Shown: positions 9,436 to 17,624 of the stretch, piece by piece
Position numbering within the stretch: position 1 is the first letter of the stretch
Layout of the letters: each line of letters starts with the position of its first letter
Assembly (NCBI GenBank): GCA_023091735.1
Contig: JALKBU010000625.1
Coordinates: forward strand, 1-30,333
DNA from: Trichomonas tenax
Lineage: Eukaryota; Parabasalia; Trichomonadida; Trichomonadidae
Direction: 5' to 3'
DNA: 30,333 nucleotides
Notes under the pieces: generated by a model
What the model was told of the DNA's origin: nothing
Database searches by the model: none
Seen by the model: only the letters and a program-made list of their open reading frames with translations
Made by a program: the position numbers and the translations under genes

Positions 9436-10773
9436 ATGTGGGCAAAGAGAACGGTCTCATTCGAGAACCAAGGTCGAATGGGACCATGGGCCCAGTCTTC
9501 CGGATACCACAAGGAAACTATCGCCGAAAATTTGAGCGACGAACTCTTGGATTTAGAGAAATGGCTGCAGCCATCCGAATCTGAAGATATGAGTCGATTA
9601 TTAACTATCAGAAGATTCGTAAGTTTCATTGAAGAATACATTCGCCCATCAATCGTCGTCGTTCAAGGCTCTTCTGCCACAGAAACGTATCTTCCAACGA
9701 GTGATATTGATTTAATCGTCACAAATCTACCGGAGGACACCGATGCGGTCCGAGTTCTCAAGAATATCACGAGATTATTCTGGCAATTCCAAATGATTGT
9801 TCAGGGGTTCGTTATTCCTGGCGCAAGAGTGCCAATTGTGAAGTGCATTGACAGAGGTTACGGCTATAACATCGATATTTGCATAGGAAACGCTAACGGA
9901 TCACTCAACATTCCTCGAGTTAAAAATTATTTGTCACGTTATCCAAATATTAGGCCGATACTAATGTTCCTAAAGGCACTGACATTTATCACAGATACAG
10001 ACAATCCTGCTACTGGAGGATTTGGATCAAATCACTTATTAAATCTCGTTATATTTGCTATACAAGCGTTTCCTGAAGCACAAACTCCAGGAGAACTTCT
10101 GTTTAGTTTAATGTACACTATTGCGAACAAATTTAACTACTTCATGGTTGGAATCACAGTTGTTAATGGCGGCTGTTTGTTCTCCAAACCAGATGCAAAT
10201 CAATTAGATTACCAGTGCCCACAGGCATTAGTCTTCGAAGATCCACAAATGCATAACGTCTTCTTTGGAGGAAGAACAACGAAAACAACTTTATTAGTAC
10301 AGACATTCAAAAAAGCTTTAGTTCACATGAATGCAGTAGACCAAGACAAGTCTAGTTTGCTTACAGCTATACTCGGTGACCTGCATGACATTGCTGATAG
10401 AAGAGCAGCAATCAATAGAGTAGCCTCATTGCTTAACGCTTCATTAAAGGACTTCGCGTGCGAGATCGACAAACTTTCGAAGACATCTTGGACATCGAAG
10501 AAGATTGTTCCACATCACGGCATCGTTCGTGTTGGCCCTGATGCCAACCGTGCTCAGATGACTAGATCGAACTCAACACCTGAGAACTTGAACAAGAAAG
10601 CAGCTCCAAAGAAGAACATTTGGAAGAAGAACTTGGAAAGCAAACAGGCCATTAGAGAGGTAAAAAAGGCGGATGTTACGAAATCAAGGAGCATTCCAGA
10701 CTTCAGGGAAGCTCGGAATCAGACGATTTTAGATCAGAGAAAGAAACACAGATTTATGAGTTTAAAATTGTAA
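9436..10773 (+). CDS. Non-canonical poly(A) RNA polymerase, Trf4/PAPD5-type nucleotidyltransferase
   Basis: This 445-aa protein belongs to the DNA polymerase-beta-like nucleotidyltransferase superfamily. The motif GSSATETYLPTSDIDLIV (residues 78-95) supplies the GS and the first two metal-binding carboxylates, D90 and D92. NIDICIGN (145-152) gives the third, D147. PNIRPILMFLKALT and GGFGSNHL (194-201) match the central and PAP-associated domain signatures of Trf4/5-like enzymes, which add short A tails to nuclear RNAs for exosome decay. The C-terminal ~100 residues are Lys/Arg/Ser-rich and probably bind RNA. The start at 9436 gives the longest frame. An alternative ATG at 9478 (residue 15) lies 19 nt after a TCATT Inr match and may be the true start. 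Cid1-like uridylyltransferase activity is an alternative specificity. Confidence 0.85.
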   Translation: MWAKRTVSFENQGRMGPWAQSSGYHKETIAENLSDELLDLEKWLQPSESEDMSRLLTIRRFVSFIEEYIRPSIVVVQGSSATETYLPTSDIDLIVTNLPEDTDAVRVLKNITRLFWQFQMIVQGFVIPGARVPIVKCIDRGYGYNIDICIGNANGSLNIPRVKNYLSRYPNIRPILMFLKALTFITDTDNPATGGFGSNHLLNLVIFAIQAFPEAQTPGELLFSLMYTIANKFNYFMVGITVVNGGCLFSKPDANQLDYQCPQALVFEDPQMHNVFFGGRTTKTTLLVQTFKKALVHMNAVDQDKSSLLTAILGDLHDIADRRAAINRVASLLNASLKDFACEIDKLSKTSWTSKKIVPHHGIVRVGPDANRAQMTRSNSTPENLNKKAAPKKNIWKKNLESKQAIREVKKADVTKSRSIPDFREARNQTILDQRKKHRFMSLKL

Positions 10774-11302
10774 GCATTATATTAGATAAATTACTTTCAT
10801 TTAATCGCTTCCTTCTTTTCTAGTCATTTTCCTATAATATCATTAATATAAATATGTTTTATTAATAAAATTTGAATATCTTTGTTAAAAAAGCTTTTTA
10901 TAGGACAATCGTGATAAATATAGAATACGCAAATGTTTTATATAATGATGTTATAACATAAAAGAACGAATCTCGGTTAGATAACGGAAATCAATTTATT
11001 CGCAAAATAAAGAGATATCGGGTCAATGACATACATGTAATGGACGTGCTCAAGTCATGCCGTGTGATAATCGCGGAATTGCTGTGCTTAATTTCTGGCG
11101 GTTTGACACCAGCAACATATGTTTTGTTTCCCCTCTTTGTGAAGAAACGATCACTCGCTCTCAATTTTTGACAGAGAAAAAATCTCATGCACAGATGGAT
11201 TCTAATTGTTATGCATAGTCGAATGGAAAAGAGAAAGAGAAAATTTGAGAAAGTGTAAGACCTTCTCAGAAAAATTGAGCATTCACTGAAATCTTTCTCA
11301 TC
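10774..11302. other. Intergenic, with a 65-codon ORF of doubtful status
   Basis: After the polymerase stop there is AT-rich 3' flank. From about 11010 to 11190 the sequence is more GC-balanced. It is open on the minus strand from an ATG at 11186-11188 to 10991 (65 codons, MRFFLCQKLRASDRFF...) and also open on the plus strand in another frame. No initiator element was seen for the minus-strand ORF and no family is recognised. It could be a small gene, a decayed gene or an RNA. Confidence 0.3.
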
Positions 11303-11307
11303 TCATT
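11303..11307 (+). promoter_or_regulatory. Initiator (Inr) TCATT of the Cys-rich gene
   Basis: TCATT matches the trichomonad Inr TCA+1Y(T/A). The A at 11305 would be +1, leaving an 8-nt leader before the ATG at 11313, the usual spacing for T. vaginalis. A second possible match (TCATC) lies 5 nt upstream. Confidence 0.65.
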
Positions 11308-11312
11308 TTTTG

Positions 11313-11621
11313 ATGTCATCAACAAGTGAATGTCATTGCAACGAAGGATGCAAGTGCGGCTCCGACTGCAAATGCACTGCTGAGAACAAATACTCTCCAG
11401 ATTGCCACTGCGGTGAAAAGAAGGAGTGCAAGTGCTGCGAAGGCTGTAAGTGTGGACCAGAATGCCACTGCACAGCAGAGAACAAATGCTCTCCAGATTG
11501 CCACTGCGGAGAGAAGAAGGAGTGCAAGTGCTGCGAAGGCTGTAAGTATGGCTCTGATTGTAAATGCACGGCAGAGAGGAAGTGCTCACCAGATTGCCAC
11601 TGTGGAGAGAAGAAGGAGTAA
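11313..11621 (+). CDS. Metallothionein-like Cys-rich protein of three 32-aa repeats
   Basis: This 102-aa protein has 27 cysteines in CxC, CxCC and CxxC clusters, interspersed with His and Lys and lacking aromatic residues apart from two Tyr. Three 32-residue repeats follow a short MSSTS leader, each of the form ECxC-xEGCKxG-xxCxCTAExK-xSPDCHCGEKK. The repeats differ mainly by Cys-Tyr and Cys-Asn changes. The pattern is that of a metal-binding metallothionein-like protein, likely cytosolic since no signal peptide is seen; binding of Cu, Zn or Cd is inferred. The ATG at 11313 is chosen because an Inr lies 8 nt upstream; an in-frame TTG just before it is not needed. The stop codon overlaps TAAA, which resembles the trichomonad polyadenylation signal. 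A decayed paralogue lies just downstream. Confidence 0.75.
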   Translation: MSSTSECHCNEGCKCGSDCKCTAENKYSPDCHCGEKKECKCCEGCKCGPECHCTAENKCSPDCHCGEKKECKCCEGCKYGSDCKCTAERKCSPDCHCGEKKE

Positions 11622-11726
11622 AGTAAACTATTTCAAGTTCTTGTTAATTTGGTTCATATTTTTCCCCATATTATACCCAATAAACTACTCAAAATCACTT
11701 TTAACTTGAAAATATTCACTACTTAG

Positions 11727-11966
11727 TTTTGTGGCGGTAATAATGAGTGCCATTGCAACGATGTTTGCAAATGCTGCTCTGAATGCAATTGCACAGAATC
11801 GAAGAAGTTCTCTCCATATTGCCATTGCAACGAAGTCTGCAAGCGTGTTTCTGAGTGCCGTGGACAATCTAAATATTTTAATCGTCTCTTGTTTTTCGCC
11901 AAATTTGGAGAAGCAGCCTTTTCGGCATTAAAGTATCAATATTATGACCAACAACTTATGCTGTAA
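11727..11966 (+). pseudogene. Decayed copy of the Cys-rich metallothionein-like gene
   Basis: The frame opened by TTT at 11727, right after an in-frame TAG, reads CGGNNECHCNDVCKCCSEC, then CTESKKFSPYCHCNEVCK. This is clearly related to the 32-aa repeat of the gene at 11313-11621 (ECHCNEGCKC..., SPDCHC). It has no ATG at its start, later degenerates (CKRVSECRGQSK) into non-Cys sequence, and ends at TAA 11964-11966. I read it as a pseudogene left by tandem duplication about 100 bp downstream of the intact copy. An upstream exon is unlikely because introns are rare in this lineage. Confidence 0.65.
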
Positions 11967-12158
11967 TGCTCAGTGGCTGATATGGAATCTGGTTCAATGC
12001 ATAAATGCATTGGTTACAAAAAGTTGGTTAATTAGCATTTGAGATTCTTTTTGAAAACATGATTGTTGATACTCTTATATGTATATCTTTATTATATGAG
12101 CAATGCTTATTGTGATATTGATGTGATTAGAATGATAGCACAGCATTTTCTTATTTTG

Positions 12159-13244
12159 AATATTGCATTATTTAAAATTTGTGTTTTCTATGTTTTGCCA
12201 TGCACAATGCCTATTACATATACTGCAGATGGGTATTAGATTTCTCAAGCCTTAATATGGCAATGATTGAAGCGAGGCCTGCGAAATGATGGGAATGTTA
12301 AAAACTCTTTCAAATCATAATCAAATTAGAGGTATTTTCAAAACTTTTTATTTTAGTCTTCTTCTCCGTACAAATGTCACTGCTGGCATGATTTAGTGAC
12401 ATGTGTACCAAGAAGATGATAAAAACAACAAGTTTTGTTGGTGATTCATGTTTCTCCAACAACTGTGTGCCAATAGCATATTAAGGCTTGAGAAATCTAA
12501 TAAAGAGACCACATATACCATTGGCACACAGTGATGGATGAATTTTTATCATATAATTTTCATTGATTTATATAATATTGTGTTTGAGTCCTTCTTCTCG
12601 TTAATGAATCCACTGTATACATGCGCAATGACTGTAGAACCGATAAGAAGGATACAAACACAACAATTGGACAAGTTTTAATTTTTCATCCCACCAGATG
12701 TCAATTGCACAATGAAACTTAAACAGTGTGATAGCAAGTTGCACTGCATTATTACAACAAAGTATTGGCTGGAATTAATTTCGATATTCTGGGTCGATTT
12801 TGAAATGCTGTTCTATTCACTCAAAATTGATTCAGAATCCAATAGAAATGTGTGTCATTGACTTCTGAATCGATTTGGAGTGCATAGAGCAGTATTTTCA
12901 CTGTTTTTCACGTTTTCGACCTACCAAATATGGAACTCATTTGAGACTTTAATGTTGTGATAAAAGTGTGCTATATAACTCAGACACACAATATTCGATG
13001 TGAGACTATCTTGTGAATATATTATACTATGCAATCTTTGAGATATATACATTGTAGTTGCAAGAAAATCATACATTATTGACTCCTTAGAGTGTCAATT
13101 TTGTTGACATCACATCAACATGGAAAACATTCAATATCACTAACAGAGGCATGAAACAATTAAAATACCAATCTGCAGTATATGTGATAGGCATTGTGCA
13201 TGGCAAAACATAAAAAACACAAATTTCTGAAATAATGTAATATT
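12159..13244. mobile_element. ~1.09 kb fold-back (multi-hairpin) non-autonomous element
   Basis: The ends are ~80-bp inverted repeats, 12159-12237 and 13164-13244, sharing blocks such as GTTTTGCCATGCACAATGCC and its complement. Inside lie further nested inverted repeats: 12235-12259 with 12477-12501 (25 bp, apparently exact), 12462-12474 with 12519-12531 (13 bp), about 12577-12600 with 12640-12663, and about 12800-12835 with 12866-12903. No ORF is present. This organisation fits a fold-back or MITE-like element. I could not identify a target-site duplication. The termini may extend a little further and the family is not recognised. Confidence 0.6.
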
Positions 13245-13667
13245 TCATCAAATTTAAAGTTCAAAATCTTTAAATCTCCACATCAAATCCATATAATAAA
13301 GCTTATGTAAAACACAAACACATATGAATTCAATCTTCAAACCTAAAATATAAGTTTAATCTCATAACACAATATTTAAATTACTGTGTTTACGCTATTT
13401 AATCATTAGGTCAATAATATACACATCAAACCAAATACATCATTATTGTTGAATATTTTCAATTCCATAATTCTTTAAAACATTCAATTAATTAAACTTT
13501 ACTAATTCATGAGCTTTCAGTAACAAAATCGCTAGACTATACCTAGATATTTCGCTAATAAAAGAAGGTCTATAATAGCTCTCATCAAAATTTGGCTTTT
13601 AACCTTAAAGATTTGGCAAAAAAGACGATAGACTAAATTTGGAGAGCTCTCTTCTCATGTCATATTA
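13245..13667. other. Intergenic AT-rich DNA
   Basis: Nothing is recognised in this interval apart from AT-rich sequence running into the surface-protein remnant. Confidence 0.5.
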
Positions 13668-13992
13668 TTCAATGATATTATTCCACCAATACCTCAACCA
13701 ACAGAGACTCCAGTTCCTACACAATCTGCTGAGCCTTCACAGTCTCCATTACCTGGATATATAGAAAAGATGACAACAAAGGGAAGAACCTGATTCTTGT
13801 CACTGCAGCAGCAGATGGTATTATTGTTCATGCAACAGCGATAGCAGTAAGCATCATATAGCATGAAGCATCAAAGAAGGCAAAAGAATTCAACTTCATT
13901 CAAAAATATTCAGATGAGTGATGCTGAGTTGTCAAGCATAACAGAATCATTTCAAATACAGTACACAAATATATCAAGGAAACACTTCAGCG
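13668..13992 (+). pseudogene. Remnant of a membrane-anchored surface protein: Pro/Thr stalk, TM segment, tail
   Basis: Reading frame by frame, 13668-13793 encodes a Pro/Thr/Ser stalk (PPIPQPTETPVPTQSAEPSQ) and stops at TGA 13791-13793. An overlapping frame, 13766-13861, encodes a KDDNKGKN leader and a hydrophobic Ile/Ala/Val stretch that resembles a TM helix. A third segment afterwards is Ser/Lys-rich like a cytoplasmic tail. This stalk-TM-tail order matches the C-termini of large trichomonad surface proteins of the BspA and Pmp types, but frameshifts and stops mean it is not a functional gene. Which surface family it came from is uncertain. A beta-helix fragment lies 2 kb downstream on the same strand. 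Confidence 0.45.
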
Positions 13993-14216
13993 ATGTCAAT
14001 ATATGGATGAAATTCGATATCATGTTGTAAAGCTATTAATGACAAAAAATCAAACTTTACACGACATATATACATTTAAATCCTTGAAAAATTGTTGTAA
14101 AGTGTCATAGTGGGAAAGTGACAAAAATCGTCCATTCTTTCAAATTCCAGAATCAAAATATGTATAGAAGAGGACAAGGAATCGAAATATCACAATTTTG
14201 GCCGCTTTTTTTGAAT

Positions 14217-14221
14217 TCACT
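14217..14221 (+). promoter_or_regulatory. Initiator (Inr) TCACT of the ASCT gene
   Basis: TCACT fits the trichomonad Inr consensus TCA+1Y(T/A). The A at 14219 as +1 leaves 10 nt to the ATG at 14229. This spacing is typical and decides the start codon against upstream in-frame ATGs at 14118 and 14160. Confidence 0.8.
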
Positions 14222-14228
14222 TTTTTTC

Positions 14229-15800
14229 ATGCTCTCGTCATCATCTCGTGCATTAGCATCACTCAAGTCCCGCTGCGCCTACGAGCCATACATGGCCAAG
14301 GTCTGCAAGCCAGAGGACTGCATTCCAATCTTCAAGGACGGAATGTCAATCGGCTGGTCCGGCTTCACACCAGTCGGCGATCCAAAGCTCGTCCCAATCG
14401 CCCTCTCCGAGTACGTCGAGAAGAACAAACTTCAGGGCAAGCTTCGCTTCAACATGTTCATTGGTGCTTCATCCGGCGCTAAGAATGAGGATAGATGGGC
14501 AAAAAACGGCATGATCGCTCGCCGCTACCCATACCAGAACGGTGCCAACCTCAAGAAGAACATCAACTCCGGCGCTACAATGTTCGCTGATAAACACCTT
14601 TCTATGTTCCCACAGGACCTCAACTGGGGCTTCTACACAAAGAACCGCGGTGATGGCATCGATCTTGCTATCATCGAGGCTACAGAAATCCTCGCTGACG
14701 GTTCAATCGTCCTTGCTGGTGCTGTCGGCTCTGCTGTTGAATTCTGCCACGCTGCTGACAAGATCATCATCGAGCTCAACACAGCCATCCCATCTTTCAA
14801 GGGCTGCCACGATATCGTCGCCCCATGGAAGCCACCGGGCAAGCCATACAACATCACAGCTGTTGACTCCCGCATTGGTGATCTCTCCATCAAGATCGAC
14901 CCACGCAAGGTCGTTGCTGTTGTCGAATCACACGCCATCTTCCCAGGCCGCCCAGTCAAGGGTGCTGATGCCACAGCTAAGGCTATCGCTGGCCACATTG
15001 TCGACTTCTTCCAGAACGAAGTTAAGCAGGGCCGCCTTCCAGAGAACCTTTACCCACTCCAGTCCGGTGTCGGCAACATCGCTAACGCTGTCGTCGATGG
15101 CCTTAACGATTCTCCATTCGGCAACCTTACTGTCTACACAGAAGTTCTCCAGGAAGCTATGCTCCCAATGTTCGACTCTGGCAAGCTGAAGTTCGGCTCT
15201 TCCACATCCCTCACACTCTCACAGTGGGACAAGCTCTACGACAACTTCGACTTCTACAAGAACAAGTTCGTCCTTCGTCCACAGGCAATCTCCAACTCCC
15301 CAGAAGTTATCCGCCGCCTTGGTGTTATCGCCATGAACACACCAGTCGAAGTCGATATCTTCGGCCACGCCAACTCCACACTCATCAACGGCACCAAGCT
15401 CGTCAACGGTCTCGGTGGCTCTGGCGACTTCCTCAGAAACGGCTACCTCTCCATCATGCACTGCCCATCCGCTCGTAAAACAAAGACAGACAAGACAGGC
15501 ATCTCCTGCGTCGTCCCAATGTGCACACACATCGACCACACAGAACACGATCTTGACGTCATTGTCACAGAGCAGGGTCTTGCTGATCTTCGTGGCCTCG
15601 CTCCAGTCGAGCGTGCAAGGCTCATGATCGAGAAGACAGTCCACCCAGACTACAAGGACCAGATGAGAGAGTACCTCAACATGGCCATTAAGTCTACACA
15701 GCCAAAGGGCGCTGGCCACGAGCCACAGATGCTCTCCAAGGTCTTCAAGATGCAGGAGAACCTCAAGAAGAAGGGCACAATGCACCTTGACAGCTGGTAA
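14229..15800 (+). CDS. ASCT: Hydrogenosomal acetate:succinate CoA-transferase
   Basis: This 523-aa enzyme moves CoA from acetyl-CoA to succinate, releasing acetate. The succinyl-CoA made then drives ATP synthesis by succinate thiokinase in the hydrogenosome. The N-terminus MLSSSSRALASLKSR is a short Ser/Arg presequence of the hydrogenosomal type. The body follows the acetyl-CoA hydrolase/transferase (Cat1-like) family: GWSGFTPVGDPK near the start, GAVGSAVEF in the N-domain, SGVGNIANAV (279-288), YTEVLQEAM with E305 as the likely catalytic Glu, and TEQGLADLRG around 447-456. The in-frame extension upstream to 14118 is rejected because the Inr and presequence fit 14229. Codon use is strongly C-ending (ATC, GTC, CTC, TCC), unlike its AT-rich neighbours, as expected for a highly expressed gene. 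UAAA follows shortly after the stop. Confidence 0.93.
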   Translation: MLSSSSRALASLKSRCAYEPYMAKVCKPEDCIPIFKDGMSIGWSGFTPVGDPKLVPIALSEYVEKNKLQGKLRFNMFIGASSGAKNEDRWAKNGMIARRYPYQNGANLKKNINSGATMFADKHLSMFPQDLNWGFYTKNRGDGIDLAIIEATEILADGSIVLAGAVGSAVEFCHAADKIIIELNTAIPSFKGCHDIVAPWKPPGKPYNITAVDSRIGDLSIKIDPRKVVAVVESHAIFPGRPVKGADATAKAIAGHIVDFFQNEVKQGRLPENLYPLQSGVGNIANAVVDGLNDSPFGNLTVYTEVLQEAMLPMFDSGKLKFGSSTSLTLSQWDKLYDNFDFYKNKFVLRPQAISNSPEVIRRLGVIAMNTPVEVDIFGHANSTLINGTKLVNGLGGSGDFLRNGYLSIMHCPSARKTKTDKTGISCVVPMCTHIDHTEHDLDVIVTEQGLADLRGLAPVERARLMIEKTVHPDYKDQMREYLNMAIKSTQPKGAGHEPQMLSKVFKMQENLKKKGTMHLDSW

Positions 15801-16017
15801 GAGTTTTAAATATTTTATTTCATTAATCGAATTAACAATTTTATTATTATCAAGCCTCTTTAATCCCTTTATTAATTAAAATTTTTAAATTGATTCTAAT
15901 TGTGATATTATTTATATATTATATCATATAGTGAAAGCGTTGTGATTATTTATCCCAAAATTGTTAATAGCCAACCAATCATGCTAAGTTCCAAATTTTA
16001 CAATATAGTTTTGGGTC
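15801..16017. other. 3' flank of ASCT
   Basis: This is AT-rich DNA with TTTTAAAT just after the stop, a plausible UAAA polyadenylation signal. No gene is seen. Confidence 0.5.
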
Positions 16018-16424
16018 TTCTGCACAGAGAAGAGGATGCTTACAGCGGGTGGAAGCAGCACTACTAATGGTGTATTGTATTATAATAGTTCAGGTGATTC
16101 ATTTTTATGTTATTGTAATCTATTGAATAACATTGGAGGGGATCGAGTTATTACAATTTGATAATTCTTCATAGCTCATTCGAGAGCAATACAGAAGGCC
16201 CAAACTACTTCCACTCAGGATTAGGTAATTACAATATCAGTGATTCCAAGATTGGAGACAACTACAGCACAGCATACATTGCAACAGTTGCTAATTCACA
16301 GGAAATATATTTTTCCAACTCATTTCCAACTCCAAATCGATATAGAAGACTTCCTCTAACATTGCATCCAGGAAGATATGCTAACTTGGCAAAATATAAC
16401 ATATACAAAGATGAAAATGAATAA
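16018..16424 (+). pseudogene. Fragment of a beta-helix surface protein (Pmp/adhesin-like)
   Basis: One frame, 16018-16161, encodes FCTEKRMLTAGGSSTTNG, then YYNSSGDSFLCYCNLLNNIG. Another frame, to 16424, encodes SSFESNTEGPN, YNISDSKIGDN and SQEIYFSNSF. The regular alternation of Asn/Gly turns with short beta strands, and pieces such as FLCYCNLLNN, resemble right-handed parallel beta-helix repeats of trichomonad surface proteins. A frameshift near 16150 and the absence of any convincing start mark it as a remnant. It may derive from the same kind of gene as the stalk/TM fragment at 13668-13992, although their order (C-terminal part upstream) shows they are not one simple gene interrupted by ASCT. 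Confidence 0.4.
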
Positions 16425-16480
16425 AAAGAACATGCAGCAAAATGGTTTGGATTCCATTCATTATGATTTTTACATAACTT

Positions 16481-16563
16481 TTACACGTCAGATTGTCAAA
16501 TATCATAATACTTACATGACAAATATTTGCTTAGGCATTATTTACATGTCAAATTGTCAAATA
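16481..16563 (+). promoter_or_regulatory. 22-bp direct repeat pair just before the E2 gene
   Basis: Positions 16481-16502 and 16542-16563 match at 20 of 22 bases (TTACAYGTCA-RATTGTCAAATA), and a shorter related copy lies between them around 16512-16525. The second copy ends 3 bp before the ATG at 16566. No consensus Inr is seen here, so the repeat may carry the start site or regulatory binding sites. Confidence 0.45.
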
Positions 16564-16565
16564 AT

Positions 16566-17018
16566 ATGAATCAAGAGAAAAGAATCATGATGGAAGTGAA
16601 AAAGATGTCAACAGATCTTCCTCCAGGCATCAAAATCACCCAAAATCCCGAAAACACGCATCATTTCTTTGTTGTCATCGATGGTCCGCCATCAACTCCA
16701 TTTGAGGGCGGAAAATTCAAGTTAGAGCTTTTCCTGACAGATAAATACCCTATAGAGCCACCAAAAGCTCACATGCTGACGAAAATTTATCATCCTAACA
16801 TTGATAAACTTGGCAGAATTTGTTTAGACATATTAAAGACAGAATGGACGCCCGTCATGAATATAGAAACAACAGTTTTGTCTATACAGTCACTCATGTG
16901 CGAACCATGTCTCGATGATCCATTAGAAACACAAATTTGCCAGCATTACGCTACAGATCGTCAAGGAGCTGAAGAGACCGCAAGAGAGTGGACAAAACTT
17001 TACGCAAAAGATGTTTAA
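16566..17018 (+). CDS. Ubiquitin-conjugating enzyme E2, Ubc13/UBE2N-like
   Basis: This 150-aa single-domain UBC protein has the length of the family. It shows PFEGGKFKLELFLTDKYPIEPPK (45-67), the HPN motif at 76-78, and the active-site cysteine C86 in KLGRICLDILK, then EWTPV and ETTVLSIQSLM. HPNxDKLGRICLDILKxxW is the characteristic run of Ubc13 enzymes, which with a Uev partner build Lys63-linked ubiquitin chains in DNA-damage tolerance and signalling. The DDPL motif near residue 118 is also present. The start at 16566 fits the usual Ubc13 N-terminus (short basic helix xxRIMMEVKKM); an in-frame upstream ATG at 16527 would add 13 residues with no support. It is convergent with the kinase gene downstream. 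Confidence 0.9.
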   Translation: MNQEKRIMMEVKKMSTDLPPGIKITQNPENTHHFFVVIDGPPSTPFEGGKFKLELFLTDKYPIEPPKAHMLTKIYHPNIDKLGRICLDILKTEWTPVMNIETTVLSIQSLMCEPCLDDPLETQICQHYATDRQGAEETAREWTKLYAKDV

Positions 17019-17624
17019 TTGCATTATCCATCATTTTGCTTTTAATTACAGTATTTTTCATATTTATTGTATAAATTGCCCATTTCGAACTTGAATCTAT
17101 TATTACTCAGTCTTTACTTTATTTTGGTAATCTCTTTGTCCATAATAATCCATTTATTGTTTGTTGTAAATATACAATATCGATTTGGTATAATTTTGGA
17201 TAAGCATATAAAAAGTTTGGGGCAAGGTATTGATGGTACATTACAGTAAAGCCTTCATTATCAATCAAATTATCCAAAATATTTATGAAATATGGTCAAA
17301 TTTAATAGATAGACGATTAATAAACAACATTTAAAATAACAATCAAACAAAGAAAACAAAATCTATGTAATAGAGGTTTTGAACAATATAAATTGAGGAA
17401 ATATTTCAAAATGTTGAAAAATTCCTTTTCATCGGTGAACAAAGTTAGCGCTATAAACATATATAAATGGCATTATTCTTGGTAAGTAACAATTGTCTGT
17501 AAAAGGCAAATATTTTTTTCATCTCATTTTTGATGGGGATTGTGGTATAATAGTGATGCAAATATAATTTTCTGGTTTCAAAGCTTATCATTATCTAGAG
17601 AATACATGTTATAATAAGGTTGGC
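17019..17624. other. ~0.6 kb intergenic region between convergent genes
   Basis: This region contains only 3' flanks. An open frame at 17067-17249 is hydrophobic (LLLLSLYFILVISLSIIIH) but lacks an ATG and an initiator, so I do not call it. Confidence 0.5.

Noticed and set aside
14118..14228. Longer N-terminus of ASCT from the upstream in-frame ATG at 14118
   Set aside because: The Inr at 14217-14221 and the typical presequence MLSSSSRALAS start at 14229, so the extra 37 codons would lie mostly before transcription starts.
15219..15785. 188-codon antisense ORF within ASCT
   Set aside because: It results from GC-rich third positions of the ASCT codons; its sequence is the mirror of that coding frame.
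17067..17249. Hydrophobic ORF after the E2 gene
   Set aside because: No ATG at the start of the frame, no initiator, and an AT-rich composition that yields Leu/Ile runs by chance.
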